Notes: generated by a model from the letters alone, not told the origin. A stretch of 64,000 nt of DNA from Nitrospira sp. (GCA_024760545.1 CP060501.1:1897501-1961500); one strand, 5' to 3'. Shown: positions 17,480 to 27,038, counted from the stretch's first letter. Numbers and translations: made by a program.

Positions 17480-18214
17480 TTACATGAATTTCATGAACTT
17501 GTCTTTCGCCTCGTCCATCACTTGAGCGGTGATGGTCGACACCCCACGTTCCTTTGCCAGACGTTCGATCTCTTTTCGGGCCATAGGTCGGATAAAGTCC
17601 GGAATGTTTTCGAGCCGCTGTTCGGCCTCCCGTGACCACGTCATGCCGTTGGGAGAATCACTCTTCGAGTCGTCCATGACTTGGAGCGTGATGGTCTTGA
17701 ACCCGTGCTTGCGCGCGTACGTCTCGACACTGCCTTGGACCATTGGTTTGACAAAGGCAGGCAGCCGATCAAGTTTTTCCTTGGCATCGGGTGTCCAGGT
17801 GAACTCGGAAGATTCGGCGTTGGTGCCGTTCTCGGGCTTACCGCCGGCTGTCAGGCCCATCTCAGCTACCATTGCCGAGAACGGACAGCCACTCGCTTTC
17901 TCAGGAGCTTTCGCCGGTGACGCTGCTGTCGTGGACACAGCCGGCGCACTCTGAGTTTGCTTGGTTGCGGTGGGAGCCGCTTGACCGTTTCCCGCTAAAG
18001 CGCGTAAACCTTCCATAGAGGCCGCCGGCTCTGCCCGCGCTCCCAGTTTCAACCCCAAGGCATTCATCATGTTCGTTTCGCCGGCATTGGTCACCATCGA
18101 AAACTTCGCGTTACAAGACGGACAGGCGAAAAAGACTCCGAGCGAGCCTTCCTCTGGTTTTTCAACCTTTTCGAGCCCCATATAGGTTTCGCAGTTGATG
18201 CATACAAATTTCAT
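17480..18214 (-). CDS. Zinc-ribbon protein with two PCP_red-type modules
   Basis: A 244-residue soluble protein. The N-terminus (residues 1-40) is a zinc ribbon with CINC (5-8) and CPSC (about 32-35). A low-complexity Ala/Pro/Thr linker spans about residues 75-115. The C-terminal half holds two modules starting FTWTPDAKEKLDRLP and MTWSREAEQRLENIP, each followed by a short helix with AR/AKxxG and ITxQVMD, the same unit found four times in the protein at 2557-3558. A third related Cys (GCPFSAM) precedes the first module. Function unknown; the pair of proteins suggests a small family of module carriers in this organism. Confidence 0.75.
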   Translation of the reverse strand: MKFVCINCETYMGLEKVEKPEEGSLGVFFACPSCNAKFSMVTNAGETNMMNALGLKLGARAEPAASMEGLRALAGNGQAAPTATKQTQSAPAVSTTAASPAKAPEKASGCPFSAMVAEMGLTAGGKPENGTNAESSEFTWTPDAKEKLDRLPAFVKPMVQGSVETYARKHGFKTITLQVMDDSKSDSPNGMTWSREAEQRLENIPDFIRPMARKEIERLAKERGVSTITAQVMDEAKDKFMKFM

Positions 18215-18391
18215 ATAGACTCCTGTTCCAGCGATCCGCGAAAACTTGCTTCAAGGCTACGCTATCACACGGATTTTCGGTGAGTCAAACTACTGAGAGG
18301 CGCGGGAGGAAGGCAGGCAATTCCAAATTCTGGACTGATAAGACTAGGAGGCTGCCGCAGTATCTCAGGGGGCTCGCGCGGATAGTCGAAT

Positions 18392-20233
18392 CTAGATCGA
18401 ATACTGGAAGATCGGTTTCGCCCCGATGGCTTGAGCGAGAACACCCCGACGCTTCAGTTCTTCGAGGATGCGAGCAGTCGCTGCGTCGAAATCCGTGGGG
18501 CCGCTGAGGACCACATCGGTATTCGGCGGGGGCTCCTCTTCGGACCTGCTCATGTGAACGGCGATGACCGGCGCGGGATGGACAAGGGTCCTGATCGCCT
18601 GTGCGGCTTCTCGAAAGGCAAGGCCAAAGGGGTTCGTGGTGGAGACGATGATGAGGCCGGTGTCGGTGAGGAGTCGCGCCACTTCGCCATAGCGCCGAGC
18701 CATTTCCGTCGTTTGTCCCCGCTCTTCTTCACTCAAATCCGCGTCAAGCCCACGGCGAAGATTTTCCCCATCCAACAAGTACGCGTGACGCCCATCCGCC
18801 ACGAGACGGCCTTCGAGCTTTCTGGCCAGGAATGATTTGCCGGTATGCCTCCCCCCGGTGATCAGAACCACCGCCGCTCGATGACCATACTGTTGCGCAC
18901 GATCCTCAACCGTCACTTCGCCTTTGACCCAGGCGAAGTCGCGGCGTCTGGCTTCTTCGCGGAGGAACTCCTGATCGTCGTGGACCAGTTCGGTGATGAT
19001 TCCGCCGCCGGCAATATCGTATTCGTCGACCAGGACGAAACGTCCGGTCGCTTCGAACGACGCGGACAGATCGAACGCGACCGGAGCTTTTGTGCGCAAG
19101 GTCAGTTCTGCCACTTGGTTCTTGTTGATCGTACTGCTGCCCTGTTGCTGGGCCAGATCCATCGTGTTGATAATCCGATGAATCGAGGCTACTTCGCAGT
19201 CCACTTCCTTGGTCGCCACTCGCAAGAGATATTTGCGGCCCTTTTCCAACGGCCGCTTGCCGAGCCAGAACAGATTGGCACGAAACGCAGTCGACACTAG
19301 GGGCAAGTGTGCCTGAAGTGAGGCAACCTCTCCCCGCTCCACGAAGATCTGTTCGTCGAGCGTCACCCCGATGGACTGTCCTGCCTGCCCTTCGGTCGGT
19401 TGCGGCTCAATATTGAAGGCTTCCACCGTCCGGATCGTGGCCCGCTTATTGGACGGCGAGAAGATGAGGTGATCGCCGACCTTCAGGCGTCCAGAGACAA
19501 TGCGGCCGGTGATGATCCGGCGGGCGTCGAATTTATACACATCCTGCACCGGCAATCGGAGAGGCTGTTCCGAACGAGCGGCTTCTTTCTGGAACGCGCT
19601 GAGCGTTTCCAAAACGGTGGGTCCGCTGTACCATGACATCTGCCCGCTACGATTGGCGATGTTGTCGCCGAGCTTGGCGCTTACAGGAATGAACTGCGAC
19701 GGCACGGCTTTGAACTGTCCCAGGAATTCCCGATATTCCTTCTCGATTCCCTCAAACACGTCCTGCCGGTACCCGACCAGATCCATCTTGTTGACGACCA
19801 CAGCAAACTGCCTGACGCCCAGGAGCGACAGCAGGTAGCCGTGCTTCTTCGACTGTTCTTTGACTCCTTCCAACGCATCGATGAGCAACAGCGCGGCTTC
19901 TGCGCGTGCCGCCCCGGAAATCATGTTCTTGAGGAATTCTTTGTGCCCCGGGGCGTCGATGATGATGTACTGCCGGCCCTTCCACATAAAAAAGGTGCGG
20001 GCTGTGTCGATCGTGATTCCCTGCTCCTGCTCTTCGAGGAAGGCATCGAAGAGGAACGCGTATTCGAATTCCTTCCCCTGCTGGCGACAGATGGCCTGGA
20101 CCTTCTCCAGCTTGCCGTCGGGGAGTGAGCCGGTATCGGCGTAGAGTCGGCCCAGCAAGGTAGACTTGCCATGATCCACATGGCCGACGATCACAATATT
20201 GAGATTTTCGGATGGTTTGGTCGTCTCGTTCAT
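18392..20233 (-). CDS. cysNC: Sulfate adenylyltransferase large subunit fused to APS kinase-like domain
   Basis: A 613-residue fusion. Residues about 10-430 are the GTPase subunit of ATP sulfurylase: GHVDHGKST (G1) near 17-25, DAPGHKEF near 93-100 and NKMDLV near 148-153. Residues about 440-613 resemble APS kinase, with GGRHTGKS as P-loop instead of the usual GLSGAGKS and [11 protein letters not shown] in place of DGDNVRHGL. The segment after it ([17 protein letters not shown]) departs from the usual SPFRxDR substrate motif, so kinase activity is doubtful. With CysD it activates sulfate to APS. ATG 20233 follows the cysD stop by two bases. Confidence 0.9.
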   Translation of the reverse strand: MNETTKPSENLNIVIVGHVDHGKSTLLGRLYADTGSLPDGKLEKVQAICRQQGKEFEYAFLFDAFLEEQEQGITIDTARTFFMWKGRQYIIIDAPGHKEFLKNMISGAARAEAALLLIDALEGVKEQSKKHGYLLSLLGVRQFAVVVNKMDLVGYRQDVFEGIEKEYREFLGQFKAVPSQFIPVSAKLGDNIANRSGQMSWYSGPTVLETLSAFQKEAARSEQPLRLPVQDVYKFDARRIITGRIVSGRLKVGDHLIFSPSNKRATIRTVEAFNIEPQPTEGQAGQSIGVTLDEQIFVERGEVASLQAHLPLVSTAFRANLFWLGKRPLEKGRKYLLRVATKEVDCEVASIHRIINTMDLAQQQGSSTINKNQVAELTLRTKAPVAFDLSASFEATGRFVLVDEYDIAGGGIITELVHDDQEFLREEARRRDFAWVKGEVTVEDRAQQYGHRAAVVLITGGRHTGKSFLARKLEGRLVADGRHAYLLDGENLRRGLDADLSEEERGQTTEMARRYGEVARLLTDTGLIIVSTTNPFGLAFREAAQAIRTLVHPAPVIAVHMSRSEEEPPPNTDVVLSGPTDFDAATARILEELKRRGVLAQAIGAKPIFQYSI

Positions 20234-20235
20234 GG

Positions 20236-21033
20236 TCACATGTACCCATCTTTGCGCAGCAACTCCATCCCTCGACCTTCGTCCTGCGCCCGGCCCGATC
20301 GCTCAGCCACCGTGGTATGTCGGAGCTCTTCGATGATGTCGTCCACGTTCTTGGCGGTCGATTTGATCGGCGTGGTACAGGGTGCGCAGCCCAGGCTGCG
20401 ATACCGCGTCCCGTCTCCCTTATCAAGATACAAGTCGATGAACGGAATATTTTCGAGTTTGATGTACTCCCAGATGTTGATCTCGGTCCAATCGAGGAGC
20501 GGATGGATCCGAATATGTGTGCCAGGCGGAAATGTCGTTTTGTATTGATCCCAGAGCTCCGGCGGTTGATCCCGAAAATCCCAGTCTCCGTGTTTATCAC
20601 GCGGAGAGAAATAGCGCTCCTTCGCCCGTGTCCCCTCTTCATCGGCACGGACACCGAGGATCACGCCGGTGTACCCCTTGTTCTCCAGGAGTTGTTTGAG
20701 GCCGTTTGTCTTCAACGCGGTGCAACAGACCACTCGGCCCATCGTATGGTTCATGCCCGCCGCCAAGGCTTCCTTGTTTTGACCGACGACCAAATCCAGC
20801 CGCCATTCTCGGGCGAGCCGGTCACGGTACTCGATCATCGCCGGAATCTTATAGCTCGTGTCGACATGGAGGAGCGGAAAGGGCACATGCCCAAAGAATG
20901 CCTTGCGGGCAAGCCACAGCAGCACGGTTGAATCCTTGCCCATCGACCAGAGCATGGCAAGATTGTTGAAATGCTTATAGGCTTCCCGAAGGATATAGAC
21001 GCTTTGATCTTCCAGTTGCCGAAGGTGCTTCAT
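20236..21033 (-). CDS. cysD: Sulfate adenylyltransferase small subunit
   Basis: The 265-residue catalytic subunit of ATP sulfurylase, an adenine-nucleotide alpha-hydrolase fold: [17 protein letters not shown] is the PP-loop (residues 30-46), with [20 protein letters not shown] and the C-terminal [11 protein letters not shown] and [19 protein letters not shown] signature. It makes APS from ATP and sulfate when paired with CysN. It is the fifth gene of the sulfate operon and nearly abuts cysNC. Confidence 0.95.
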   Translation of the reverse strand: MKHLRQLEDQSVYILREAYKHFNNLAMLWSMGKDSTVLLWLARKAFFGHVPFPLLHVDTSYKIPAMIEYRDRLAREWRLDLVVGQNKEALAAGMNHTMGRVVCCTALKTNGLKQLLENKGYTGVILGVRADEEGTRAKERYFSPRDKHGDWDFRDQPPELWDQYKTTFPPGTHIRIHPLLDWTEINIWEYIKLENIPFIDLYLDKGDGTRYRSLGCAPCTTPIKSTAKNVDDIIEELRHTTVAERSGRAQDEGRGMELLRKDGYM

Positions 21034-21056
21034 GACTTGTCCTTCTGTCTCTTGTC

Positions 21057-22097
21057 CTACGCTGCCACCGGCTCTTGCACTAAGTCTTCGAGCTTGCGTG
21101 CCGCCGCGCCTCCCTCAATGGCGGCGCGAACCGCCGGGAAACAAGCCGAAAGCGATTCCCCTTTACCCGACGCGTAGAGCAACATCGCCGCATTCATGAG
21201 CACCCACTCTCTCGGTCCACCCGGCACCTGGTTCCGAAGAATGCGCCGCAGCAGATCGGCCTCTTTGTGCCGCTGATCAGGAGGAAATCCCGCCATCTCC
21301 CGCGACGAGGCGAACGCCAATCCAAAGTCCTTCGCGGCTACGCCGAGCGGGGTGATGCGCTCGTTTCGCAATTCCAGGACTCTCGTGACCATCGATGCGG
21401 ATAATTCCGGATCACCCTCGACACCGCGGATCACCAACGCTCTTCGACACCCGAGCATACGCAAGGCTTCAGCGGTCTTTTCGAAATGCGGCGGGTGCGA
21501 CAATCCGACGACTTGAACCGCCGCGCGGGCCGGATTCAGCAGCCTGGCGATTGGATGAAAGATGTTTCTGACTCCGAGTTCCTGACGCATCTCTAGAAAT
21601 CTGAAGATGGGCGGGTGGTACAGCCCGATATCTAGGTAGGCGAATCCTTTTCTGTTCACATCTTCCGTCACCGTCTTGGGATCGGCATCGACCGGAATCC
21701 CCAAGGCTCTCAACACACCTGCACTGCCGGGTCGACCGGGAATACCGTCATACCCGTGCATGATGACTGATGCTCCAGCCGCAACGGCAATGATGGATGC
21801 AGCAACAATCGCGTGAAATGTGTCCTGTTTCCCGGCATAGGTCGGCACGTCAACGAGTGCCAAGTCTTTTGAGACAGCAAGGGGGAGCACATAGTGCCTG
21901 GCCGCGGCCGTCAAGGCCGCTAATTCCGTGACGGACTCCATCTTGAAACGCATGGCGATGAGAAAGGCCCCAACTTGTGCCGGGGTCGCCTCTCCCTCGA
22001 TCAACGCCTTCATCGCCTGCTTACACTCATCCCAGGTGAGGTCCTTGGAAACTTTTGGACCCTTTGCAATCTTGGTAAGGAGATCTTGAAACGGCAT
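21057..22097 (-). CDS. Anthranilate phosphoribosyltransferase-like protein (TrpD2/YbiB type)
   Basis: A 346-residue glycosyltransferase-family-3 fold protein: an N-terminal helical domain (residues 1-70, [20 protein letters not shown]) and a larger domain with [13 protein letters not shown] (near 118-130) where true TrpD has HGNR and GDKxSGNTST motifs. The canonical anthranilate and PRPP residues are altered, as in TrpD2/YbiB proteins, some of which bind nucleic acid. It is flanked by cysH and cysD with gaps of one and 23 bases, so it is part of the sulfate operon; whether it acts on a sulfur-containing nucleotide is unknown. Confidence 0.8.
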   Translation of the reverse strand: MPFQDLLTKIAKGPKVSKDLTWDECKQAMKALIEGEATPAQVGAFLIAMRFKMESVTELAALTAAARHYVLPLAVSKDLALVDVPTYAGKQDTFHAIVAASIIAVAAGASVIMHGYDGIPGRPGSAGVLRALGIPVDADPKTVTEDVNRKGFAYLDIGLYHPPIFRFLEMRQELGVRNIFHPIARLLNPARAAVQVVGLSHPPHFEKTAEALRMLGCRRALVIRGVEGDPELSASMVTRVLELRNERITPLGVAAKDFGLAFASSREMAGFPPDQRHKEADLLRRILRNQVPGGPREWVLMNAAMLLYASGKGESLSACFPAVRAAIEGGAAARKLEDLVQEPVAA

Positions 22098-22098
22098 G

Positions 22099-22815
22099 TT
22101 ATGACTTGTGCAGGCCGCACTCGGTTTTTGTAAAGTTTTTCCAACGGCCAGCCCGCGGATCGTCGCCAGGCGCTACAGGAGCGGTGCAGTAGGTGCAACC
22201 GATGCTGGGATAGTTCTGATCATGCAGCGGGTTGTATGGGATTTCGTAGACCTTGATGTAGGTCCAGACGTCCGCCCAGGTCCATCGAGCCAACGGGTTG
22301 ATTTTGACCAACTCGAATTTCTGATCCCACTCGATTAAGCCGGCATCCGTTCGGGACGGCGCCTGGTCCCGCCTGATTCCGGTTATCCATGCCTCATACC
22401 CTTGTAGCACACGGGCCAGTGGTTCGACCTTGCGCAACCGGCAGCACTGGTCAGGGTCTCGTGTCCACAGCGCGTCACCGTAGCTCTCCGCTTGTTGTTG
22501 TGGAGTCAGCAACGACTTCACCTGGATAACCTGCGCGGATTGAAGTCCGTATCGCTCGATCACGCGATCCCGTGTGGCATAGGTTTCGGGAAACAAGAAA
22601 TCGGTATCGAGGTAGAACAACGGCACCGAGGGATCGATGCGGTGCACCATATCGACCAGGATCACATCTTCCGCTCCAAAGCTGCAGGCGAGAATAATTT
22701 TCTGCGCATATCGTTCGATAGCAGCCGCCAGCACGTCTTGGGGCTGCTTCGTCTCGAAAGTCGTACCCCAGGTTTGGAGTTCCGCAATGAATTCGGAATG
22801 CCCATTCCCAACCAT
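22099..22815 (-). CDS. cysH: Adenylyl-sulfate (APS) reductase, assimilatory
   Basis: A 238-residue thioredoxin-dependent reductase turning activated sulfate into sulfite. It has the PP-loop-like SFGAEDVILVDM segment, the C-terminal redox motif ECGLH (residues about 232-236), and two cysteine pairs, CC in DQCCRLRKVEPL and CxxC in GCTYCTAP, that ligate a [4Fe-4S] cluster. These extra cysteines mark the APS-using (plant and most bacteria) rather than the PAPS-using enterobacterial type. It follows the sulfite reductase gene by 17 bases. Confidence 0.92.
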   Translation of the reverse strand: MVGNGHSEFIAELQTWGTTFETKQPQDVLAAAIERYAQKIILACSFGAEDVILVDMVHRIDPSVPLFYLDTDFLFPETYATRDRVIERYGLQSAQVIQVKSLLTPQQQAESYGDALWTRDPDQCCRLRKVEPLARVLQGYEAWITGIRRDQAPSRTDAGLIEWDQKFELVKINPLARWTWADVWTYIKVYEIPYNPLHDQNYPSIGCTYCTAPVAPGDDPRAGRWKNFTKTECGLHKS

Positions 22816-22832
22816 AAGGAAATCAGACCCCT

Positions 22833-25316
22833 TTATCCTTCGACCTTCTCGACCAGGATCCGATAATGCGACGCTTCCGGTTCCAGCGCCTCTTGGATCA
22901 GCACCTTATGCCCCTCATTCTTGAGGCTCATTGGTACGTTCTTGATCGGCTCACCCGCATCGAGCCACACTTCAAGCTTCTCACCTGCGTCCATCATTTC
23001 AAGCTTGAGCTTGGTCTTCACAAAGTTCATCGGACAGGCGACGCCACGTAGATCGTACACCGGAGCGCCGGTTGGAATTGGAACAGCCGGTTTGGTCTCA
23101 GTCGGTGCCGGCAAGACCGGAGGTTTCTCTTCCTTCGCAGCCGACAACTTGAGATCCTTTCCCATTTGATCCGTCGCCGCGCGACAAGCATCGACGAACG
23201 TCTTGGCGAACGCCATTTTTTCACGCGCCGATTCAGCCGATGTCTCCTTCGGACCTAGATCACCGACCTTCTTGTTGAGGTCTCGATAGATGGACGGCAC
23301 GACTCCCTTTTGGGCAATCCTACTGTCGAATTCACTGAATGTCTCGGAGTCCGTCGATGGCTCCAGGCCTTCGGTCACCAGGAGAGCCTTGGCTGCTGCC
23401 AATACTGCCCTGTAGGACTTGTTCACAGACACGGAATATTGATGCTTCTCAACCAGCAGTTTCCCTTGATAGAGTTCCTGGTCGGCTTCTAGGATGCCGT
23501 TTTCGATCATCTCAAGTGCACCGCCGGCACATTCACCGGGGCCGAGATCTTCAAGGATAAATTCTTCTTCCCCTTCCCAGTCGTAATAGAACGTGGGGTC
23601 TTCCTGATAGGACGGCACGATGGTGTAGGGAATCAACTCGTCCTTCAGTTTGCTCTTCCCCGCTCGGGTGATGAACTTGGGCAAACTCTCGTTCGGTTGT
23701 CGATCGCGCCGGTACACATCGATGAGATGAGAGATGGCCGCCGGGACTGCCTTCGCGGGCAACTTCACGGTCATTTGACCGATCTTGGCGGTGCCGTTTA
23801 CCGAGCCACCGAGATGCAATTCATAGTGCGGCGCGACGTGATCGCCGAGTCGCTTTCCGACTCCATGCAGCCCGATCGTCGAAATGTGATGCTGCGCGCA
23901 GGAGTTATGGCATCCGCTGATCTTCACGCTCACATCCTGGAGGTCTTCCGGAACACGGCCGGCTGGAAACACCTCAGCCAGAGCTCGTGCGAGGCCTTTC
24001 GATGATGTGATACCCAAACCGCAGGTATCGGTTCCGGGACAGGCAATAATGTCTTCCACCAGTTCAGCGCCGGGATCCGCCAGGCCGCGGGAGGCCAGAT
24101 CGTCGTAGAGATGTGAGGTCAGATCTGCGGGAACCCATCGGATCACCAGATTCTGGTTGATAGTGGTGCGCAGATTGCCGTTCGAATACCGTTCGGCCAG
24201 ATCTGCGACGAATACCATCTGTTCGGCCGTGATATCTCCCATGAACAATTTGATGGCCGCCGTGACATACCCATCCTGTTTCTGTTTCACAACGTTGGTT
24301 CGTTTCCACATCTCAAAGGGCGTCTCGCGGTCGATCGAGTGGGCCCCATTGCCATTTCCGTTTCCATTGGCCGTGCCGTTGCGGCTCGGCATGATGAGAG
24401 GCGGAGGTTCATCCGGATGCTGAAGTAGGGTCAACGGCTCGTTCCTGGGAAGCGCATATCCCATCGCGACGTAGGCGGCCTCCCAACGTCTTTTGAATTC
24501 TTCAAAGCCCAGTTTGTCGATCACGAACTTCATACGGGCTTTGTTTCGATTTTTTCGATTGCCGAGGGTATCGAAGACTTTAATGATGGCTTCGATGCTG
24601 GGAATCAGCTCCTCCATTGGAGTAAATTCTCGGAGAAGTTGGGCGACCCGCGGAGCAGAGCCTAAGCCCCCGCCGGCTACCATCCGAAATCCGATCACCC
24701 CGTCCGCTCGTCTGACCGCGAGTAACCCGATATCGTGAATGGGCGTGAGGGCGCAATCGTGCTTGCAACCGGAAAAGGCGATCTTAAACTTGCGAGGCAA
24801 GCTTTGATTCAAGGGATTGCGCAGCAAGTGATAGGCCACGGTCTTCGCGTACGGAGTGACATCGAACACTTCGCCTTGGCATACACCGGCCAGATGGCAA
24901 GCCGTGACGTTCCTCACGGTATTGGCGCAGGCTTCCCTGGTGGTCAGCCCGACTTCGGCCAATCCTCGCATGATGGTTGGCACATCCTTCAGTTCCACGA
25001 AATGCATCTGAATGTCTTGTCTCGTCGTCACATGACCGACTCCGGTGGCATAGCGATCGGCGAGTTCCGCCACCCGACGGAGCTGATTCGCGGTAATGCC
25101 GCCAAAGGGAATTTTAATGCGTACCATCTGCACGCCAGGTTGACGCTGGCCATAAATACCGTATTGGAGACGAAAGGGCTTAAACAGATCTGTGGAGACG
25201 TCTCCGGCCAATGTCCGTAGCGCTTCAGCCTCGAATGTTTCGATTTCCTCCCGGATCGCAGACGGGATCGGATTCGTCACAATCGTAGGGATGCTGAGGG
25301 ATTCAACCTGGTTCAT
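22833..25316 (-). CDS. Sulfite (or nitrite) reductase fused to a C-terminal TusA domain
   Basis: An 827-residue fusion. Residues about 15-575 are the two-repeat sirohaem/[4Fe-4S] reductase (RQDIQMHFV, TACHLAGVC, and the cluster cysteines in CPGTDTCGLG and ISGCHNSCAQ). An Asn/Gly-repeat linker (about 325-333) sits between repeats. Residues about 590-720 form an extra helical domain, and the last 75 residues are a TusA/SirA-like sulfur carrier with the YDLRGVACPMNFV motif. It reduces sulfite to sulfide six electrons at a time; nitrite is the alternative substrate, but the cysH-cysDN context favours sulfite. The TusA tail may take up the sulfide as a persulfide (inference). Confidence 0.88.
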   Translation of the reverse strand: MNQVESLSIPTIVTNPIPSAIREEIETFEAEALRTLAGDVSTDLFKPFRLQYGIYGQRQPGVQMVRIKIPFGGITANQLRRVAELADRYATGVGHVTTRQDIQMHFVELKDVPTIMRGLAEVGLTTREACANTVRNVTACHLAGVCQGEVFDVTPYAKTVAYHLLRNPLNQSLPRKFKIAFSGCKHDCALTPIHDIGLLAVRRADGVIGFRMVAGGGLGSAPRVAQLLREFTPMEELIPSIEAIIKVFDTLGNRKNRNKARMKFVIDKLGFEEFKRRWEAAYVAMGYALPRNEPLTLLQHPDEPPPLIMPSRNGTANGNGNGNGAHSIDRETPFEMWKRTNVVKQKQDGYVTAAIKLFMGDITAEQMVFVADLAERYSNGNLRTTINQNLVIRWVPADLTSHLYDDLASRGLADPGAELVEDIIACPGTDTCGLGITSSKGLARALAEVFPAGRVPEDLQDVSVKISGCHNSCAQHHISTIGLHGVGKRLGDHVAPHYELHLGGSVNGTAKIGQMTVKLPAKAVPAAISHLIDVYRRDRQPNESLPKFITRAGKSKLKDELIPYTIVPSYQEDPTFYYDWEGEEEFILEDLGPGECAGGALEMIENGILEADQELYQGKLLVEKHQYSVSVNKSYRAVLAAAKALLVTEGLEPSTDSETFSEFDSRIAQKGVVPSIYRDLNKKVGDLGPKETSAESAREKMAFAKTFVDACRAATDQMGKDLKLSAAKEEKPPVLPAPTETKPAVPIPTGAPVYDLRGVACPMNFVKTKLKLEMMDAGEKLEVWLDAGEPIKNVPMSLKNEGHKVLIQEALEPEASHYRILVEKVEG

Positions 25317-25356
25317 CTTTATCTCCTTGCCTCATCAGAAAGCAGCCTTCGCATCA

Positions 25357-25806
25357 TCAGATGTGGTACATGGGGTTACGTTGAGCGTCAATCGTCCGTT
25401 GACGCGTCGCCAATTGCTCGATCGTGATGCCCTCAAGGACTTTCCGTTCCGCTTGTTGCACTTGATCCCAAACATCGCCGAGCAGAAGTTCGGGCTTTGC
25501 CGCATGCCGATCGCGTGTTCGCAGACCAACACTTGATCGCTGGAAGACTGGCCCCTCCAACGCTTCGAAGATATCCGCAATCGACATGGCCGCTGGCTCA
25601 TGCGTCAGGAGATACCCCCCTTGAGCGCCTCGGTGGCTTTCTACTAAGCCAGCATTCTTCAGCGTATGGAGGACCTGCTCAAGAAAGCGGACCGGAATCC
25701 CTTGCCGTCTCGCGATGGTTCGCGCTTGAATGGGAGATTCTTTCGCATTGATCGCAAGGTCAACTGCAGCCATAATTCCATACGTTGCACGTTTCGACAC
25801 GTTCAT
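25357..25806 (-). CDS. Rrf2-family transcription regulator
   Basis: A 149-residue winged-helix repressor. The start MNVSKRATYGIMAAVDLA, the recognition helix IPVRFLEQVLHTLKNAGLV and GAQGGYLL are typical of Rrf2 (IscR, CymR, NsrR). The three-cysteine cluster of IscR and NsrR is absent, so it is more like CymR, which controls cysteine and sulfur genes. It is the first gene of the sulfate operon, 40 bases before the sulfite reductase, and a palindrome lies directly upstream of its start. It therefore probably represses its own operon according to sulfur status (inference). Confidence 0.88.
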   Translation of the reverse strand: MNVSKRATYGIMAAVDLAINAKESPIQARTIARRQGIPVRFLEQVLHTLKNAGLVESHRGAQGGYLLTHEPAAMSIADIFEALEGPVFQRSSVGLRTRDRHAAKPELLLGDVWDQVQQAERKVLEGITIEQLATRQRTIDAQRNPMYHI

Positions 25807-25814
25807 TCTTCATT

Positions 25815-25828
25815 ATTCCGGTAGGAAT
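25815..25828. promoter_or_regulatory. Candidate Rrf2 operator palindrome
   Basis: ATTCC-N4-GGAAT, a perfect 5-bp inverted repeat centred 16 bases upstream of the Rrf2 start codon on the minus strand. Position and symmetry fit an autoregulatory operator of the sulfate operon. No other copy was seen nearby, and binding is inferred. Confidence 0.45.
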
Positions 25829-26001
25829 TCTGCAATGATCTATACCTGCTCACGGCACAGTCTGTCAAGATCGACGCCGACGCATACGTAGTTCCAATGC
25901 ACCTCTTCCCGAGTATTCAGGCTGTATAATTTGTCGTCAAAACCTATTCCCCGTACAAAACCAGAAATCATTCCACGGATCGTCCGTTTTATACCGGCAA
26001 A

Positions 26002-26036
26002 GGCATGAGGGAAGCTGCTTGGCAGGCAGCCATGCC
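26002..26036 (+). other. Hairpin in leader of the Fis-like regulator gene
   Basis: GGCATG (26002-26007) pairs with CATGCC (26031-26036), and inside it GCTGC (26014-26018) pairs with GCAGC (26026-26030), leaving a six-base bulge and a seven-base loop. It lies in the roughly 300-base gap between the divergent Rrf2 and Fis-like genes, about 70 bases before the start codon. It is not followed by a T run, so it is more likely leader structure than terminator. Nothing else is recognised in this gap. Confidence 0.35.
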
Positions 26037-26105
26037 CCGTAAAATCAGATTGACATCGTGTACGCCCTACGCAATAATCCGCCCTCTTCTTCGCGTGGTG
26101 CCTTC

Positions 26106-26693
26106 ATGCCAGTGCCGTCATCCGGATATACTATTCTTTTGCTTACGACCGATGCGGCTGTACAGGCACAGGTCAGACAGATATTCAAGGATGCTTCCAT
26201 TTCCGTCGCTCGGGACATCACAACGCTTCAGAAGGAAGTGTCACGGCATCAGTTCGATGTGGTCGTCGTGGAGTCGCGAAGCGGACAAGAGCCGGCGAGC
26301 GCGCTTCAGGATCACCTTGACGCATCTCACACACTTTTTATCCATGGCTCGCGTGCTGTCCTGCGAAAGACGCTGAAAATGGTCCAGCTGATGAATTCAC
26401 CGAGCAGTCTGCATCAGAGCAAACCTCGCGATGGGTCCCTGGAGAGTTACTTGGAGGTGAAAATGGCGGAATTCGTGAAAGGGATGCGGAATGGATCGGC
26501 CAGAAATCTTCATCCGATCCTGATTTCTGCCGTGGAACGCCCACTCATTACTTCGGCGCTCCGGGAAACGCGAGGTAATCAGATACAAGCAGCTGAACTG
26601 TTGGGACTCAACCGCAATACGTTGCGAAAAAAGATCGTTGAGCTGCATATCCCCCTGAAACAGACGAAAATGAAAACGAATCGGAATGCTTGA
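26106..26693 (+). CDS. Fis-type HTH regulator with a degenerate receiver-like domain
   Basis: A 195-residue protein. Residues about 8-85 resemble a response-regulator receiver (YTILLLTTDAAVQAQVRQIF, FDVVVVES) but lack a convincing phospho-acceptor Asp pocket. The C-terminus (about 145-185) is a Fis-type helix-turn-helix: VERPLITSALRETRGNQIQAAELLGLNRNTLRKK, as in NtrC-class regulators and Fis. There is no AAA+ domain for sigma-54. ATG 26106 is preferred; a GTG at 26058 would add 16 unstructured residues. It is followed 72 bases later by an HU gene, which makes a nucleoid or global regulatory role plausible. Confidence 0.75.
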   Translation: MPVPSSGYTILLLTTDAAVQAQVRQIFKDASISVARDITTLQKEVSRHQFDVVVVESRSGQEPASALQDHLDASHTLFIHGSRAVLRKTLKMVQLMNSPSSLHQSKPRDGSLESYLEVKMAEFVKGMRNGSARNLHPILISAVERPLITSALRETRGNQIQAAELLGLNRNTLRKKIVELHIPLKQTKMKTNRNA

Positions 26694-26765
26694 ACAGATG
26701 TGTCAGCGAAGTGCCGCTGGAATCACGTTCCATATTTCTCTCAACACTCATTAAGGAGGGACACC

Positions 26766-27038
26766 ATGACAAAGGAAGAGCTGATCGCCAAGATGGCCGC
26801 TTCGGCGGGAATCACCAAAGTTGCGGCGGGAACTGCCCTTCAAGCTTTTACCGGAGCGGTCACTTCCTCGCTGAAAAAGGGGCAGCGCGTCTCCCTTGTC
26901 AATTTTGGCACCTTTACGATCTCAAAGCGGAAAGCTCGAATGGGAAGAAACCCACGAACCGGCGAATCACTCCGAATTCCAGCGGCGAAGGTCCCGAAGT
27001 TTTCAGCCGGGAAAGAGCTTCGTTCTGCCGTGAAGTAA
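26766..27038 (+). CDS. HU-family nucleoid DNA-binding protein
   Basis: A 90-residue HU protein: MTKEELIAKMAASAGI start, VNFGTFTISKRKARMGRNPRTGE with the DNA-intercalating Pro in the arm, and KVPKFSAGKELRSAVK at the end. An AAGGAGG site five bases ahead of ATG 26766 fixes the start; in-frame codons further upstream lack conservation. It wraps or bends DNA without strict sequence preference, in contrast to the IHF-like protein at 3584. A strong terminator follows 30 bases after the stop. Confidence 0.93.
   Translation: MTKEELIAKMAASAGITKVAAGTALQAFTGAVTSSLKKGQRVSLVNFGTFTISKRKARMGRNPRTGESLRIPAAKVPKFSAGKELRSAVK

Noticed and set aside
18215..18391. Possible small RNA or gene between cysNC and the zinc-ribbon gene
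   Set aside because: No stable stem with T run, no frame with a start site; treated as ordinary spacer.
22833..25316. Assignment as assimilatory nitrite reductase
   Set aside because: Sequence family covers both, but the cysH-cysD-cysNC operon and TusA fusion favour sulfite; nitrite was kept only as an alternative.
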